Assembly: GCF_038452265.1 (NCBI RefSeq)
Contig: NZ_CP151842.1
Coordinates: 310,001-374,000, forward strand
DNA length: 64,000 nt
Source: Vibrio diazotrophicus
GTDB lineage: Bacteria > Pseudomonadota > Gammaproteobacteria > Enterobacterales > Vibrionaceae
Direction of reading: 5' to 3'
Shown here: positions 16,442 to 25,197 of the stretch, piece by piece
Position numbering within the stretch: position 1 is the stretch's first letter
Layout: the number at the start of each line of letters is the position of its first letter
Made by a program: the position numbers and the translations under genes
The notes under the pieces: generated by a model
The model's input: the letters and a program-made list of their open reading frames with translations, nothing else
Told to the model about the DNA's origin: nothing
Database searches by the model: none

Positions 16442-16748
16442 TGTGTACTCCAATTGATAGGGAAAGTGATAACTCGATAAATGTATCAAGTTATTATGAA
16501 ACAATGATTTCATATTCTATAAAAGTGTGACATTAGGCATTTAAATGGTCCGATTTGGTGCCAGTTGTCACTATTTCGCCCCAAGATGTCACACTCCTAG
16601 TTTCTTAATATAGAAGCTCTTTTTCCCTTTGCTGCCTCCCCATGCCAACTACTTATCAGCTTTTCGAATAAAAAATGAAATTTTAGAATTTCAGGTAATA
16701 AGAAGAAGACACCATAATGCTTTCATCAATTGGTAAAGGATGACAATC
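16442..16748. other. Divergent control region between cpdB and cobA
   Basis: This 307-bp AT-rich region carries the promoters for cpdB (minus) and the cobA-cysDNC cluster (plus). An AAAGGA Shine-Dalgarno for cobA is at 16735-16740. CysB control of the cys cluster is expected from other gammaproteobacteria, but I could not identify a convincing CysB site by eye. No ORF or repeat is supported. Confidence 0.6.
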
Positions 16749-17630
16749 ATGGCTGGCTCAGAAAACGTTTCAACGCTGCCAAAGCAGAAAAAAACACGCT
16801 TAGTCGCTGTTGATGGCGCTGCACCAGAAAGCAAATGGACGAGTCTTTCTCGCAGCCAGCTTCAGGCGGGTGAAGTTGCATTAGTCGGAGCAGGACCGGG
16901 AGACCCAGAACTGCTGACGATTAAAGCGCTTAACTTGCTGCAACAGGCGGATGTGGTTTTGTACGACTACCTCGTCTCTGACGACATCATGGCTCTCGTT
17001 CCAACGGACACTATTTTGGTTTGTGTCGGTAAGCGAGCAGGTCACCACAGCGTTCCTCAGGAAAAAACCAATCAACTGTTAGTGGATTTTGCTAAGCAAG
17101 GTCATCGAGTGGTTCGCATTAAAGGTGGTGATCCATTTATGTTTGGTCGTGGTGGTGAAGAGCTGGAAGTGTTGTTTGACGCGGGTATCAAGTTTCAGGT
17201 CATTCCGGGAATTACCGCAGCAGCAGGGGCGACCGCTTATGCTGGTATACCTCTCACTCACCGTGATTTTGCTCAGTCTGCTCTGTTTGTCACTGGTCAC
17301 CTCAAAGCTGAAGCGGCGGACATGGACTGGTCTACGCTGGCGCGTGGTAATCAGACTTTAGTGATTTATATGGGTTTGATGAAATCGAGCACCATCGCTC
17401 AGCAGCTTATCGAGCATGGACGAAATGCATCAACACCGATTGCGATTATTGAACGTGGTACTCAGTCATCCCAGAAGGTGTTCCGTGGTCAGCTTAGTGA
17501 ATTACCCCAGCTTGCCGCTCATGCCGAGTCTCCGTCATTGATTGTTATTGGTGAAGTAGTGGCCTTGGCAGACAAACTTCAATGGTTCAACGACAGCTCA
17601 ACACGTCAAGAACAGTATCAATACGCATAA
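16749..17630 (+). CDS. cobA: Uroporphyrinogen-III C-methyltransferase (siroheme pathway)
   Basis: A SAM-dependent SUMT that methylates uroporphyrinogen III at C2 and C7 to precorrin-2, the first step towards siroheme, the cofactor of sulfite reductase. The 293-residue protein has the SUMT signature VGAGPGDPELLT (46-57), the GGDPFMFGRGGEE motif and VIPGITAAAGATAYAGIPLTHR. It lacks the dehydrogenase/ferrochelatase half of CysG, so another gene must finish siroheme. The ATG at 16749 is chosen because AAAGGA lies 8 nt upstream; the ATG at 16740 overlaps that site. It is upstream of cysDNC, linking cofactor supply to sulfate reduction. Confidence 0.93.
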   Translation: MAGSENVSTLPKQKKTRLVAVDGAAPESKWTSLSRSQLQAGEVALVGAGPGDPELLTIKALNLLQQADVVLYDYLVSDDIMALVPTDTILVCVGKRAGHHSVPQEKTNQLLVDFAKQGHRVVRIKGGDPFMFGRGGEELEVLFDAGIKFQVIPGITAAAGATAYAGIPLTHRDFAQSALFVTGHLKAEAADMDWSTLARGNQTLVIYMGLMKSSTIAQQLIEHGRNASTPIAIIERGTQSSQKVFRGQLSELPQLAAHAESPSLIVIGEVVALADKLQWFNDSSTRQEQYQYA

Positions 17631-17639
17631 ATACATTTA

Positions 17640-17680
17640 TTGGTTGGGCTCTTTAATTTTATAAACCAAAAGCCCGCCAA
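17640..17680 (+). other. Interrupted hairpin between cobA and cysD
   Basis: TTGG-TT-GGGCT (17640-17650) can pair with AGCCC-G-CCAA (17671-17680), giving a 9-bp stem broken by a small internal loop. There is no U tract after it, so it is not a standard terminator. It may protect or separate the cobA and cysDNC transcripts. The role is inferred. Confidence 0.4.
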
Positions 17681-17711
17681 GCCATAAGGCAGCTAAAAGG
17701 AAGCACGCAAA

Positions 17712-18620
17712 ATGGATCAACAACGCTTAACCCATTTAAAACAGCTTGAGGCCGAAAGCATTCACATTATTCGTGAAGTTGCTGCGGAGTTTGCAAACCC
17801 AGTGATGATGTATTCCATCGGTAAAGACTCATCCGTGATGCTTCATTTGGCACGTAAAGCGTTTTATCCGGGCAAAATCCCATTCCCTCTTCTCCATGTT
17901 GATACTGACTGGAAATTTCGCGACATGATCGCGTTCCGTGATGCGACAGCGAAAAAGTATGGTTTTGAGCTTTTGGTACATAAGAACCCAGAAGGTATTG
18001 AAATGGGCATCAGCCCGTTTGTTCACGGTTCTTCAAAACATACCGACATCATGAAAACTCAGGGCTTAAAACAAGCATTAAACAAGTACGGCTTTGACGC
18101 CGCATTTGGTGGTGCTCGCCGTGATGAAGAGAAGTCTCGCGCAAAAGAGCGTGTGTATTCGTTCCGCGATAAGAACCATACCTGGGACCCTAAAAATCAG
18201 CGCCCAGAGTTGTGGAAAACCTATAACGGTCAGATTAACAAAGGCGAGAGCATCCGTGTGTTCCCGCTTTCAAACTGGACTGAGCTGGATATCTGGCAAT
18301 ACATCTATCTGGAAAATATCGAAATCGTTCCACTGTATCTCGCTGCGGTTCGCCCAGTCGTGGAAAGAGACGGCATGCTGATCATGGTGGATGACGAGCG
18401 TATGGAAATCCAGCCTCATGAAGAAGTTCAACATAAGAGTGTTCGATTCCGTACTTTAGGTTGTTACCCACTAACAGGGGCTATCGAATCAGAAGCCAAC
18501 ACGTTGACTGAGATCATCGAAGAGATGTTAGTGGCTACGTCGAGTGAACGTCAGGGACGTGCGATCGACCATGATCAGTCTGGATCAATGGAATTGAAAA
18601 AACGCCAAGGTTATTTCTAA
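17712..18620 (+). CDS. cysD: Sulfate adenylyltransferase subunit 2 (ATP sulfurylase small subunit)
   Basis: CysD forms adenosine 5'-phosphosulfate from ATP and sulfate, in complex with the GTPase CysN that drives the reaction. It is 302 residues, the same as E. coli CysD. The PP-loop is SIGKDSS (35-41), and the conserved FGGARRDEEKSRAKER stretch is near residues 133-148. It starts 81 bp after cobA and ends 17 bp before cysN, in a cysDNC transcription unit. Confidence 0.97.
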   Translation: MDQQRLTHLKQLEAESIHIIREVAAEFANPVMMYSIGKDSSVMLHLARKAFYPGKIPFPLLHVDTDWKFRDMIAFRDATAKKYGFELLVHKNPEGIEMGISPFVHGSSKHTDIMKTQGLKQALNKYGFDAAFGGARRDEEKSRAKERVYSFRDKNHTWDPKNQRPELWKTYNGQINKGESIRVFPLSNWTELDIWQYIYLENIEIVPLYLAAVRPVVERDGMLIMVDDERMEIQPHEEVQHKSVRFRTLGCYPLTGAIESEANTLTEIIEEMLVATSSERQGRAIDHDQSGSMELKKRQGYF

Positions 18621-18637
18621 GGATCTAAGGAAATAGA

Positions 18638-20068
18638 ATGAATAGTGCAGTTCAAGCAGAGCTTTTAGAGCTCGGTATCGAAGGTTACCTGAGTCAACAC
18701 CAACACAAATCGCTACTTAGATTCCTAACCTGTGGTTCAGTAGATGATGGCAAAAGTACTTTAATTGGTCGTCTGCTACACGACTCAAAACAGATTTATG
18801 AAGATCAACTTGCGGCGGTTCACTCTGACAGTCAGCGCGTTGGTACAACCGGTTCCCGTCCTGATCTCGCATTGCTGGTGGATGGTCTGCAAGCAGAGCG
18901 TGAGCAAGGCATTACCATTGATGTGGCTTACCGTTATTTTTCTACCCAGAAACGTAAGTTCATCATTGCAGATACTCCGGGACACGAGCAATACACCCGC
19001 AACATGGCTACAGGCGCTTCAACCTGTGATTTGGCGGTTATCTTGATTGATGCGCGTAAAGGCGTTTTGGATCAGACTCGTCGCCACTCGTTTATCTCAA
19101 ACCTATTGGGCTTGAAGCATTTCATCGTTGCAGTAAACAAGATGGATCTCGTGGATTACTCACAGCAACGTTTTGAAGAGATTCGTGCAGAATATCTGGA
19201 GTTCTCTAAACATCTGCAAGGCGAGACAGATATTCAAATCATTCCTATCTCTGCTTTAGAGGGAGATAACGTTGTTGAGAAAGGTGAAAATCTCGGCTGG
19301 CATAAAGGTCCTGCACTGCTTGAGCTATTGGAAACAGTCGATATCGACCATGAAAAAGGCAGCGGCGAATTCCGTTTCCCTGTGCAGTACGTTAACCGCC
19401 CAAATCTCGACTTCCGCGGTTTTGCTGGGACTATTTCGTCTGGCTCAGTCAGTGTTGGCGACAAAATCAAAGCGTTACCATCAGGAAAAACCTCTACCGT
19501 TAAGCGTATTGTAACCTTTGATGGTGATTTAGAGACTGCACAGGCAGGTTTAGCGGTCACGCTGACTCTGGCTGATGAAATTGATATCAGCCGTGGTGAT
19601 TTGATCGTGCTTGAAAACGCGCAGGTGGAATCAACTAACCATCTGCTTGCCGATGTGGTGTGGATGACTGAGCAGCCGCTCAAGGTTGGCCGCGAATACG
19701 ACATTAAGATCGCAGGTAAGAAGAGCGTAGGTCAGATTACCTCTATTCGTCATCAGTACGATATCAATAACCTGTCTACTTTCCAGACTGAAGAATTGCC
19801 ACTGAATGGTATTGGTCTGTGTGAATGGACATTTAACGCTCCGATTGCTTTAGACAAATATCTGGATTGTGCCGATACCGGTGGCTTCATCGTGATTGAC
19901 CGTCTGACTAACGTTACCGTTGGTGCGGGTTTGGTGCGTGATAGTTTACAGAATGTAGCGCAACAACAAGGTCAGTTCTCTGCGTTTGAAGTAGAACTCA
20001 ATGCATTGATTCGCAAACATTTCCCACATTGGGATGCGAAAGATTTAACTCAGCTGCTAAAGTCATAA
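18638..20068 (+). CDS. cysN: Sulfate adenylyltransferase subunit 1 (GTPase)
   Basis: CysN is the EF-Tu-like GTPase subunit that couples GTP hydrolysis to APS synthesis by CysD. The 476-residue protein has G1 GSVDDGKST (33-41), the switch II motif DTPGHEQYTRNM and NKMD (G4), then two beta-barrel domains. It is not fused to an APS kinase domain; cysC is a separate gene 25 bp downstream. The length matches E. coli CysN (475). Confidence 0.97.
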   Translation: MNSAVQAELLELGIEGYLSQHQHKSLLRFLTCGSVDDGKSTLIGRLLHDSKQIYEDQLAAVHSDSQRVGTTGSRPDLALLVDGLQAEREQGITIDVAYRYFSTQKRKFIIADTPGHEQYTRNMATGASTCDLAVILIDARKGVLDQTRRHSFISNLLGLKHFIVAVNKMDLVDYSQQRFEEIRAEYLEFSKHLQGETDIQIIPISALEGDNVVEKGENLGWHKGPALLELLETVDIDHEKGSGEFRFPVQYVNRPNLDFRGFAGTISSGSVSVGDKIKALPSGKTSTVKRIVTFDGDLETAQAGLAVTLTLADEIDISRGDLIVLENAQVESTNHLLADVVWMTEQPLKVGREYDIKIAGKKSVGQITSIRHQYDINNLSTFQTEELPLNGIGLCEWTFNAPIALDKYLDCADTGGFIVIDRLTNVTVGAGLVRDSLQNVAQQQGQFSAFEVELNALIRKHFPHWDAKDLTQLLKS

Positions 20069-20093
20069 CAGTCAGAAGAATAAGGAAAAGGTT

Positions 20094-20714
20094 ATGGATT
20101 CTTCATCAAGTGCTAAAGATGAGAATATCGTTTGGCATCAGCACTCGGTAGATAAAAACCTGCGTGCAGAGTTAAAGCAGCAAAAGCCCGCTGTTCTTTG
20201 GTTTACCGGACTTTCTGGCGCGGGTAAATCGACGATTGCGGGCGCACTTGAGACGCGTCTCGCTCAGTTGGGGTACCACACCTACTTACTGGATGGCGAC
20301 AATGTCCGTCATGGTTTGTGTTCTGATCTCGGCTTTTCTGAGCAAGACCGCCGTGAGAACATTCGTCGCATCGGTGAACTGGCAAAGCTGATGGCGGATG
20401 CAGGGCTTATCGTGTTGACGGCGTTTATTTCACCTCATCGGGCAGAGCGTCAAATGGTACGTGATTTATTGCCTGAAAGTGAATTTATGGAAGTGTATGT
20501 GAACACCTCTCTGGAAGTGTGTGAACAGCGTGACCCGAAAGGCTTGTACAAAAAAGCCCGAGCAGGAGAAATTGCCAACTTCACTGGCATTGATTCCGCT
20601 TATGAAGCGCCTTTAGAGCCAGAAATTGACTTACCCGCAGGTGACGAGAATATCGATACGCTGGTTGATTTATGCATTGCTGAGATGGCAAAACGCAAAA
20701 TCATCTTTCAATAG
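20094..20714 (+). CDS. cysC: Adenylylsulfate kinase
   Basis: CysC phosphorylates APS to PAPS, the substrate for PAPS reductase. The 206-residue protein has Walker A GLSGAGKS (39-46) and the DGDNVRHGL and RENIRRIGELAKLMADAG motifs. It follows cysN by 25 bp and is closed by a strong hairpin terminator. No sulfate transporter gene lies between cysN and cysC here. Confidence 0.97.
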   Translation: MDSSSSAKDENIVWHQHSVDKNLRAELKQQKPAVLWFTGLSGAGKSTIAGALETRLAQLGYHTYLLDGDNVRHGLCSDLGFSEQDRRENIRRIGELAKLMADAGLIVLTAFISPHRAERQMVRDLLPESEFMEVYVNTSLEVCEQRDPKGLYKKARAGEIANFTGIDSAYEAPLEPEIDLPAGDENIDTLVDLCIAEMAKRKIIFQ

Positions 20715-20730
20715 AAATCGCATTAAGTAA

Positions 20731-20758
20731 AAAGTCAGGCCTAGAGCCTGACTTTTTC
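20731..20758. terminator. Bidirectional terminator between cysC and the TIGR03899 gene
   Basis: A perfect 10-bp stem AAAGTCAGGC / GCCTGACTTT (20731-20740, 20746-20755) has a T run on its right and an A run on its left, so it can serve both convergent genes. Confidence 0.9.
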
Positions 20759-20760
20759 TT

Positions 20761-21687
20761 TTATACGGTGTGGTGGATGGAACTTTTCACGTCGGTATGT
20801 ACCGTAAATTTCTGATTCAACATCGCGACCACCTGATCGTAATACTGGGAGTTCGGTTTGTGGCCGAGTAATCGACACAGCTCATTACCCGTTGGACTAA
20901 AACGGTAGTAGAGCAATCTCACGCCTTTAGTTGACGCTTGCAAGGATAAGCTCGTGCCTTGATAAGTGAGTAATAGTGGCGGGTCCAGTTCAATCTCACC
21001 GGATTCCAACTCTGTGGCGTGCACAAGTCCTAGCTCGATTAACACCAGTAAACTGGAGTAGGGAAGCTGGTGGTTCCCGATATTAATCGTTGTCACTGAG
21101 TCTCTTTTACTGAGGCTGAATATACCACTGGGTACCTTCATCCCAAACAGCAGCTTCAAGCTCGAATCCGTACCAAAACTGCATGCAAGTGCCGCTGCTC
21201 GCTGAAGAATTTGCGCCTCTTTCGGCGTCATATCTTTGAGGATTTTTAACGCCTTCATTGAGGTGAACCCCGGATTGGTGGTTTCGCGTTTTAGCACTTG
21301 AGCCCAAAGACGTTGCATTGAGGAATTGTGGATGTCTTGTGCCATTTCGAAAAAACGGTAGAGCCAATCCTGATCGGGATCGCCAGCGGTTTCGTTTCTA
21401 CAAGAGACATGCGCCAGCTTTACAATTTGTTCCAGATTCTTCTGCTTCTGAGCTTTAATCTCTTGTTCACGCTTCAATGCGCGTTCTAAAGGTGTTTTTT
21501 GCGGTGGAACTTTATGTAGCAGAGCATCAATACCATGTTGTTGAGCGATCGCGTATATACGGCTCGCGCTGTCTTTTACATAGTTAGATTTGTTGTCTTG
21601 GCTGTTTTCCGTTGTTGCTTCGTGTTCAATAACAACAGGTTGTTTCTGTTCGGCCATGGGGTCCCTGAGGATGCTACTTTCAGACAT
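20761..21687 (-). CDS. TIGR03899/DUF2806-family protein of unknown function
   Basis: A 308-residue, probably cytoplasmic protein with no signal peptide. Residues about 1-60 are polar and variable. A charged coiled-coil-like stretch follows (about 65-90; LERALKREQEIKAQKQKNLEQ). The conserved core runs from about 95 to 300, with DQDWLYRFFEMAQDIHNSSMQ and RLWAQVLKRETTNPG. I recognise the TIGR03899 family (DUF2806 core). No function is known to me and no catalytic motif is evident. A second ATG 10 codons in is possible. It is monocistronic and convergent with cysC. Confidence 0.8.
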   Translation of the reverse strand: MSESSILRDPMAEQKQPVVIEHEATTENSQDNKSNYVKDSASRIYAIAQQHGIDALLHKVPPQKTPLERALKREQEIKAQKQKNLEQIVKLAHVSCRNETAGDPDQDWLYRFFEMAQDIHNSSMQRLWAQVLKRETTNPGFTSMKALKILKDMTPKEAQILQRAAALACSFGTDSSLKLLFGMKVPSGIFSLSKRDSVTTINIGNHQLPYSSLLVLIELGLVHATELESGEIELDPPLLLTYQGTSLSLQASTKGVRLLYYRFSPTGNELCRLLGHKPNSQYYDQVVAMLNQKFTVHTDVKSSIHHTV

Positions 21688-21810
21688 GGAATAAAATGTA
21701 CTCTGTAAAAGTAGAGTCGGCTAGTGAAACTATTGAATAATGTGCATAAATTTGCGCTACCACAAATGATAATAAGTTGTTAAAATTGTTATCGCGTTTG
21801 TGAGGTGCTT

Positions 21811-21915
21811 ATGAAGTATTGGAAAGATAATAGATTTAAAAAGCACCTGTCGACAGCTTTACTCTTTGCGGTATACATATCAGTATTGGGATATTTGTCT
21901 ACCTACATTTCCTAG
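21811..21915 (+). CDS. Possible small hydrophobic peptide (34 aa)
   Basis: An ATG at 21811, preceded closely by GAGGTG, opens a 34-residue frame with a basic polar N-terminus (MKYWKDNRFKK) and one hydrophobic helix (about 15-32; ALLFAVYISVLGYLSTYIS). This is the form of a single-pass small membrane protein or a type I toxin-like peptide. I recognise no family. A 9-bp inverted repeat, AGCACCTGT (21842-21850) and ACAGGTGCT (21930-21938), encloses most of the frame and is followed by TTTTTT. The Shine-Dalgarno spacing of 3 nt is short, so the call is tentative. Confidence 0.4.
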   Translation: MKYWKDNRFKKHLSTALLFAVYISVLGYLSTYIS

Positions 21916-21955
21916 AGTTTAGTCACTAAACAGGTGCTCAATTTTTTAACAAAAT

Positions 21956-22456
21956 TTACATGTCATCGTATTCGGCTATTTCTGTGCCTTCAATGACATA
22001 ACCTGTGTCCGCCAGTTCAACGCTCATAGACTCTGTCTTGAGCGTTCCTATCACGTACACCACATCCCAAAGTTGTTGGATTGGCGCTCCTTGTGGGAAT
22101 TTCACGTAAATAATTTGATTTGGCGGCGGTGGTGGCACATGAATACAGGCTCCAAAGTACGGGACCAACAAAAACTCGGTCACTGTATTCTCATCCCCTT
22201 CTAAAGGGATCACAAAGCCCGGAATTTTTACCGTGCTGCCATTTAACTCAGGGCGAACCGCTCCTAGCTGAGACTGCTGTGCCGGAGCCTCACCTTCATG
22301 ATTCGCCGCAGGCATGCCTTGCTGATTGAACTGGTTGCGCTCACTTTCGGGAACCAAGTCAATCCAATCTAAAGTTAGAACATCCTCAGCGCTTTGAGCT
22401 GTTGCTGTAAAAGCTGGTAGCAGTACCAGCATAAAACTTAAAAGCAGTTGTTTCAT
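21956..22456 (-). CDS. DUF3299 periplasmic protein of the zinc operon
   Basis: A 166-residue exported protein with a signal peptide (MKQLLLSFMLVLLPAFTATA) and a DUF3299 domain (about 70-160; VKIPGFVIPLEGDENTVTEFLLVPYFGACIHVPPPP). It is the last gene of the Zur-box operon, 13 bp after the FtsX-type permease, with AGGAAC before the ATG. It corresponds by position to the last gene of the V. cholerae zrgABCDE cluster. A role in zinc handling is inferred from the operon only; a cysteine and a histidine in GACIHVPPP could bind metal. Confidence 0.8.
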   Translation of the reverse strand: MKQLLLSFMLVLLPAFTATAQSAEDVLTLDWIDLVPESERNQFNQQGMPAANHEGEAPAQQSQLGAVRPELNGSTVKIPGFVIPLEGDENTVTEFLLVPYFGACIHVPPPPPNQIIYVKFPQGAPIQQLWDVVYVIGTLKTESMSVELADTGYVIEGTEIAEYDDM

Positions 22457-22469
22457 ATTTGTTCCTAGA

Positions 22470-23729
22470 CTAGAGCCTGATCGTCATACCATCACTCAGT
22501 GACTGTCTGTAAGCTCTGATTGCTGGAATAAACCCAATTAAGATGCCAGCGCTCTGCACATAAGCAAGAAGCAGCCATTCGTATCGGGTAATTCCATTGA
22601 GTTCGATCTGAATACCGTATTGGCTTTCAATCAATGGCGCGGCGATACCCAGCAGGCCATATAAACCGACAAGACCAACAGTAATTCCGAGTAAAGTTAA
22701 GACGCTTGCTTCACTGACTAGCAGGGAGAATACATGTTTTGGCCTTGCGCCCATAGCCCTCAGTATCGACATTTCACGTCTGCGTTCTTGCAAGCTGGTT
22801 AACAGGCTGCTGAGCATACCAAGTAAGCCTGCGACAACAACGAAAATCGATACCGCCATCAACGCCTGCTCAGCCACTGACATCATGCCCCATAACTCGT
22901 GTAACGCGACACCCGGCATAATCGCGCTAAGCGGCTCTTTACGGTACTCATTGATTTGTCTTTGCAAAGCAAAGGTCTGAATTTTGGATTTTAAACCGAT
23001 CATCATGGCAGTGACCTGTTTAGGTTCAAATTGGTGATGCTCCAGTTGAGCTTGGTCTGGTGAGTGACCTAGGTGTGCGCCAGATTCCCAACCAACATGG
23101 ATAGCTTCAATGGCTTGCAGAGAAACGTGCACAGTTTTGTCTACCGGAGTGCCGGTTGGCGCAAGAATCCCTACTACTTTAAAAGGCAAGTTGTCGTGAC
23201 GGCTGAAACCGACATCACTGATACCGTGAGCGATAATAATTTCACTGCCGATGTGATACCCCAGTTTCTTGGCAACATCAGAGCCCAAAACCGTCTCAAA
23301 TAAGCCTTTAAACTCTTTACCTTGGGTAAAAGTGAGTGGTTGCTTACTTCCATAACGGAAGTGTTCAAAATAACTCTGGTTCGTTCCCATTACTCGGAAA
23401 CCTTTGTGCGAGTCACCCAGTGAAATAGGAATCGCCCACTTAACGGATTTATGCTGACTAAATTCTTGGTAGCTTTTCCAGTCAATATTGTTGGTGGCGT
23501 TGCCAATGCGGAACACTGAGTAGAGCAGTAAGTTCACCTGACCAGAACGACCACCGACGATAAGATCGGTTCCTGATACGGTATTGGCAAAACTACTTTT
23601 TGCCTGAGTACGAATACGTTCAACACCCATGAGAAGAATAACGGAAATAGCCACCGTCATAATGGTTAGCAGAGCCGTGGTTTTACGATTAAGTAAACTT
23701 TTCCACGCTAAACTGGCGATCACTTTCAT
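22470..23729 (-). CDS. FtsX/MacB-type ABC permease of the zinc operon
   Basis: A 419-residue inner-membrane protein with one N-terminal membrane segment (about 16-35), a large periplasmic domain (about 40-270) and three C-terminal segments (about 280-410). This is the topology of FtsX, LolC and MacB-type mechanotransmission permeases. The C-terminal SSLLTSLQERRREMSILRAMGA coupling loop is conserved. Its ATG overlaps the ATPase stop (ATGA). Canonical zinc importers use ZnuB-type permeases, so this family is unusual for uptake. The assignment to a zrg-type system rests on operon context and the Zur box. Confidence 0.85.
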   Translation of the reverse strand: MKVIASLAWKSLLNRKTTALLTIMTVAISVILLMGVERIRTQAKSSFANTVSGTDLIVGGRSGQVNLLLYSVFRIGNATNNIDWKSYQEFSQHKSVKWAIPISLGDSHKGFRVMGTNQSYFEHFRYGSKQPLTFTQGKEFKGLFETVLGSDVAKKLGYHIGSEIIIAHGISDVGFSRHDNLPFKVVGILAPTGTPVDKTVHVSLQAIEAIHVGWESGAHLGHSPDQAQLEHHQFEPKQVTAMMIGLKSKIQTFALQRQINEYRKEPLSAIMPGVALHELWGMMSVAEQALMAVSIFVVVAGLLGMLSSLLTSLQERRREMSILRAMGARPKHVFSLLVSEASVLTLLGITVGLVGLYGLLGIAAPLIESQYGIQIELNGITRYEWLLLAYVQSAGILIGFIPAIRAYRQSLSDGMTIRL

Positions 23730-24442
23730 TGTTGGTCTCCTGCTCGGTTGAGTGTTGGCAGGTGTATGACTCGCTCAAACAGACTTTCCAATGTCGGGTC
23801 ATGGCTGACAAACACCAGCGTTGAACCAACACGGTTAGCTTCTTCCATCAGCAGTTCTATGAAAGCGCTGCGATTATCGTAATCGAGTGCAGACGTTGGC
23901 TCGTCAGCAATAACAATTTTAGGCTCACCAATTAATGCTCTTGCCGCTGCAACTCGCTGCTGCTGACCAATACTGAGGTCAATGACCGGCTTTTCTCGTA
24001 CCGATTTAGGTAAATGAAGTTTGTCTAATAACTCATGGGCTCTTTGAGTGAGGCTGCCGGTGACATTGCTTTTACGTTGGCTGGAAAACTGGCAGGGAAG
24101 AACAATGTTTTCCACTACAGAGAGATAAGGCAGTAAATTAAATTGTTGAAAAATATAGCCAATATTATCGGCGCGAAAGCGGTCTCTTTGACTCGAAGAG
24201 AGCTGGGTAAGGTTGCTATCAAGTAGCTGCACTTCACCTTGAGTCGCGACATTGATTCCTGTTAACAGGCCGAGCAGAGTGGACTTGCCGCAGCCACTAG
24301 GGCCTTTGATAAATACGTGCTCATTTGCTTTTACGCTTAAGTGTTCAATGTCGAGTGTTGCGCTATCGCTATTCGGCCACTGAAAGATCACTTTATTCAG
24401 TTCAATTACTGCTTGGTTTGAATCGATTTGAAAACTGGACAT
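23726..24442 (-). CDS. ABC transporter ATPase of the zinc operon
   Basis: A 238-residue ATPase of the LolD/MacB subgroup. Walker A is GPSGCGKST (47-55), Q-loop IGYIFQQFNLLPYL, a degenerate signature DLSIGQQQRVAAARAL (LSIGQ instead of LSGGQ), Walker B IVIADEPTSALD and the H-loop FVSHD. It pairs with the overlapping FtsX-type permease. It starts at the ATG 24442 behind GGGAGC; a GTG one codon earlier is possible. It would power the zrg-like zinc system with the His-rich protein upstream. Confidence 0.87.
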   Translation of the reverse strand: MSSFQIDSNQAVIELNKVIFQWPNSDSATLDIEHLSVKANEHVFIKGPSGCGKSTLLGLLTGINVATQGEVQLLDSNLTQLSSSQRDRFRADNIGYIFQQFNLLPYLSVVENIVLPCQFSSQRKSNVTGSLTQRAHELLDKLHLPKSVREKPVIDLSIGQQQRVAAARALIGEPKIVIADEPTSALDYDNRSAFIELLMEEANRVGSTLVFVSHDPTLESLFERVIHLPTLNRAGDQQ

Positions 24443-24507
24443 CACTGCTCCCTATAAAAATGGGTAAGTGAGTGCTTACCCATAGATCGAATTTTATAAA
24501 GGATTCT

Positions 24508-25140
24508 TTACAAAGAAATGATGGTGTTGCTCGGTTTTAGTTCCAAAGCGGTCTGTGCTTTGTCTGTTAGTAAGTTCACATCAATTTCCTGAGTTGCAGG
24601 GAACAGCTTAAACCACTGAGTTTCGATCTGGCTCAGTTTAGCAATGTCATCACAGTGGAAGCTGTATTGAACGGTGAACGAACCGTGTGAGCTGCCTTCT
24701 TCATGCTCATGACCTTCGTGCGACTCATGCTCATGGTTTGCGTGGTCATCATGGTCTTTATGATCATCGTGGTCGTGCTCTTCGTGCTCGTGACCTTCAT
24801 GCTCTTCGTGTTCACCACCCAAATTGTGCTTAACGCTGGCACTTTCGATATGACATTTTGCCGCTGCTGATAAAGTGAAAACAGAATCGGCCTGATTTAA
24901 TGTTTCTAATGCTTTAGAGAGAACTGCCTGTTGCTCATCGTTCTCAGGGGCATGCTCAAAGCCCACAACATCGGCACCCGGTGCGGTGATTTCCATCAGT
25001 AGCTCGTGACCATCCTGTGCAATATTAAATTCAACATGGCCATGAACATGTGCTTCATGTTGACGAAATTCATCCTGAGCAAAAGCAGAAGTGGCGAAAG
25101 CAGCGGTAATGCTGAGGGCTAATAGTGGTTTAGTAAACAT
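24508..25140 (-). CDS. zrgA: ZrgA-family periplasmic histidine-rich zinc protein (DUF2796)
   Basis: A 210-residue exported protein with a signal peptide (MFTKPLLALSITAAFATSAFA). The core DUF2796/ZrgA fold is split by a His/Asp/Glu-rich loop at about residues 105-154, built of HEEHEGHEHEEHDHDDHKDH-type repeats. Further histidines lie near the mature N-terminus (RQHEAHVHGHVEF). In V. cholerae ZrgA is the zinc-binding component of a Zur-regulated uptake system. Here it is the second gene after a perfect Zur box and is followed by ABC components. GGAG 6 nt upstream supports the ATG at 25140. Confidence 0.9.
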   Translation of the reverse strand: MFTKPLLALSITAAFATSAFAQDEFRQHEAHVHGHVEFNIAQDGHELLMEITAPGADVVGFEHAPENDEQQAVLSKALETLNQADSVFTLSAAAKCHIESASVKHNLGGEHEEHEGHEHEEHDHDDHKDHDDHANHEHESHEGHEHEEGSSHGSFTVQYSFHCDDIAKLSQIETQWFKLFPATQEIDVNLLTDKAQTALELKPSNTIISL

Positions 25141-25197
25141 CGGAAACTCCAAATAAAAATAGTAATACTGGTTATCAATTGATTTGAACGTAAGTGA

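Noticed and set aside
24720..24830. Repetitive CAT/TCG-rich tract resembling a short repeat array
   Set aside because: It encodes the His/Asp/Glu-rich loop of zrgA in frame; there are no spacers and it is not a CRISPR.
24633..24842. Open frame opposite in phase to the His-rich part of zrgA
   Set aside because: It is a low-complexity shadow of the GAH/CAT repeats in zrgA, in another frame, with no independent start signal.
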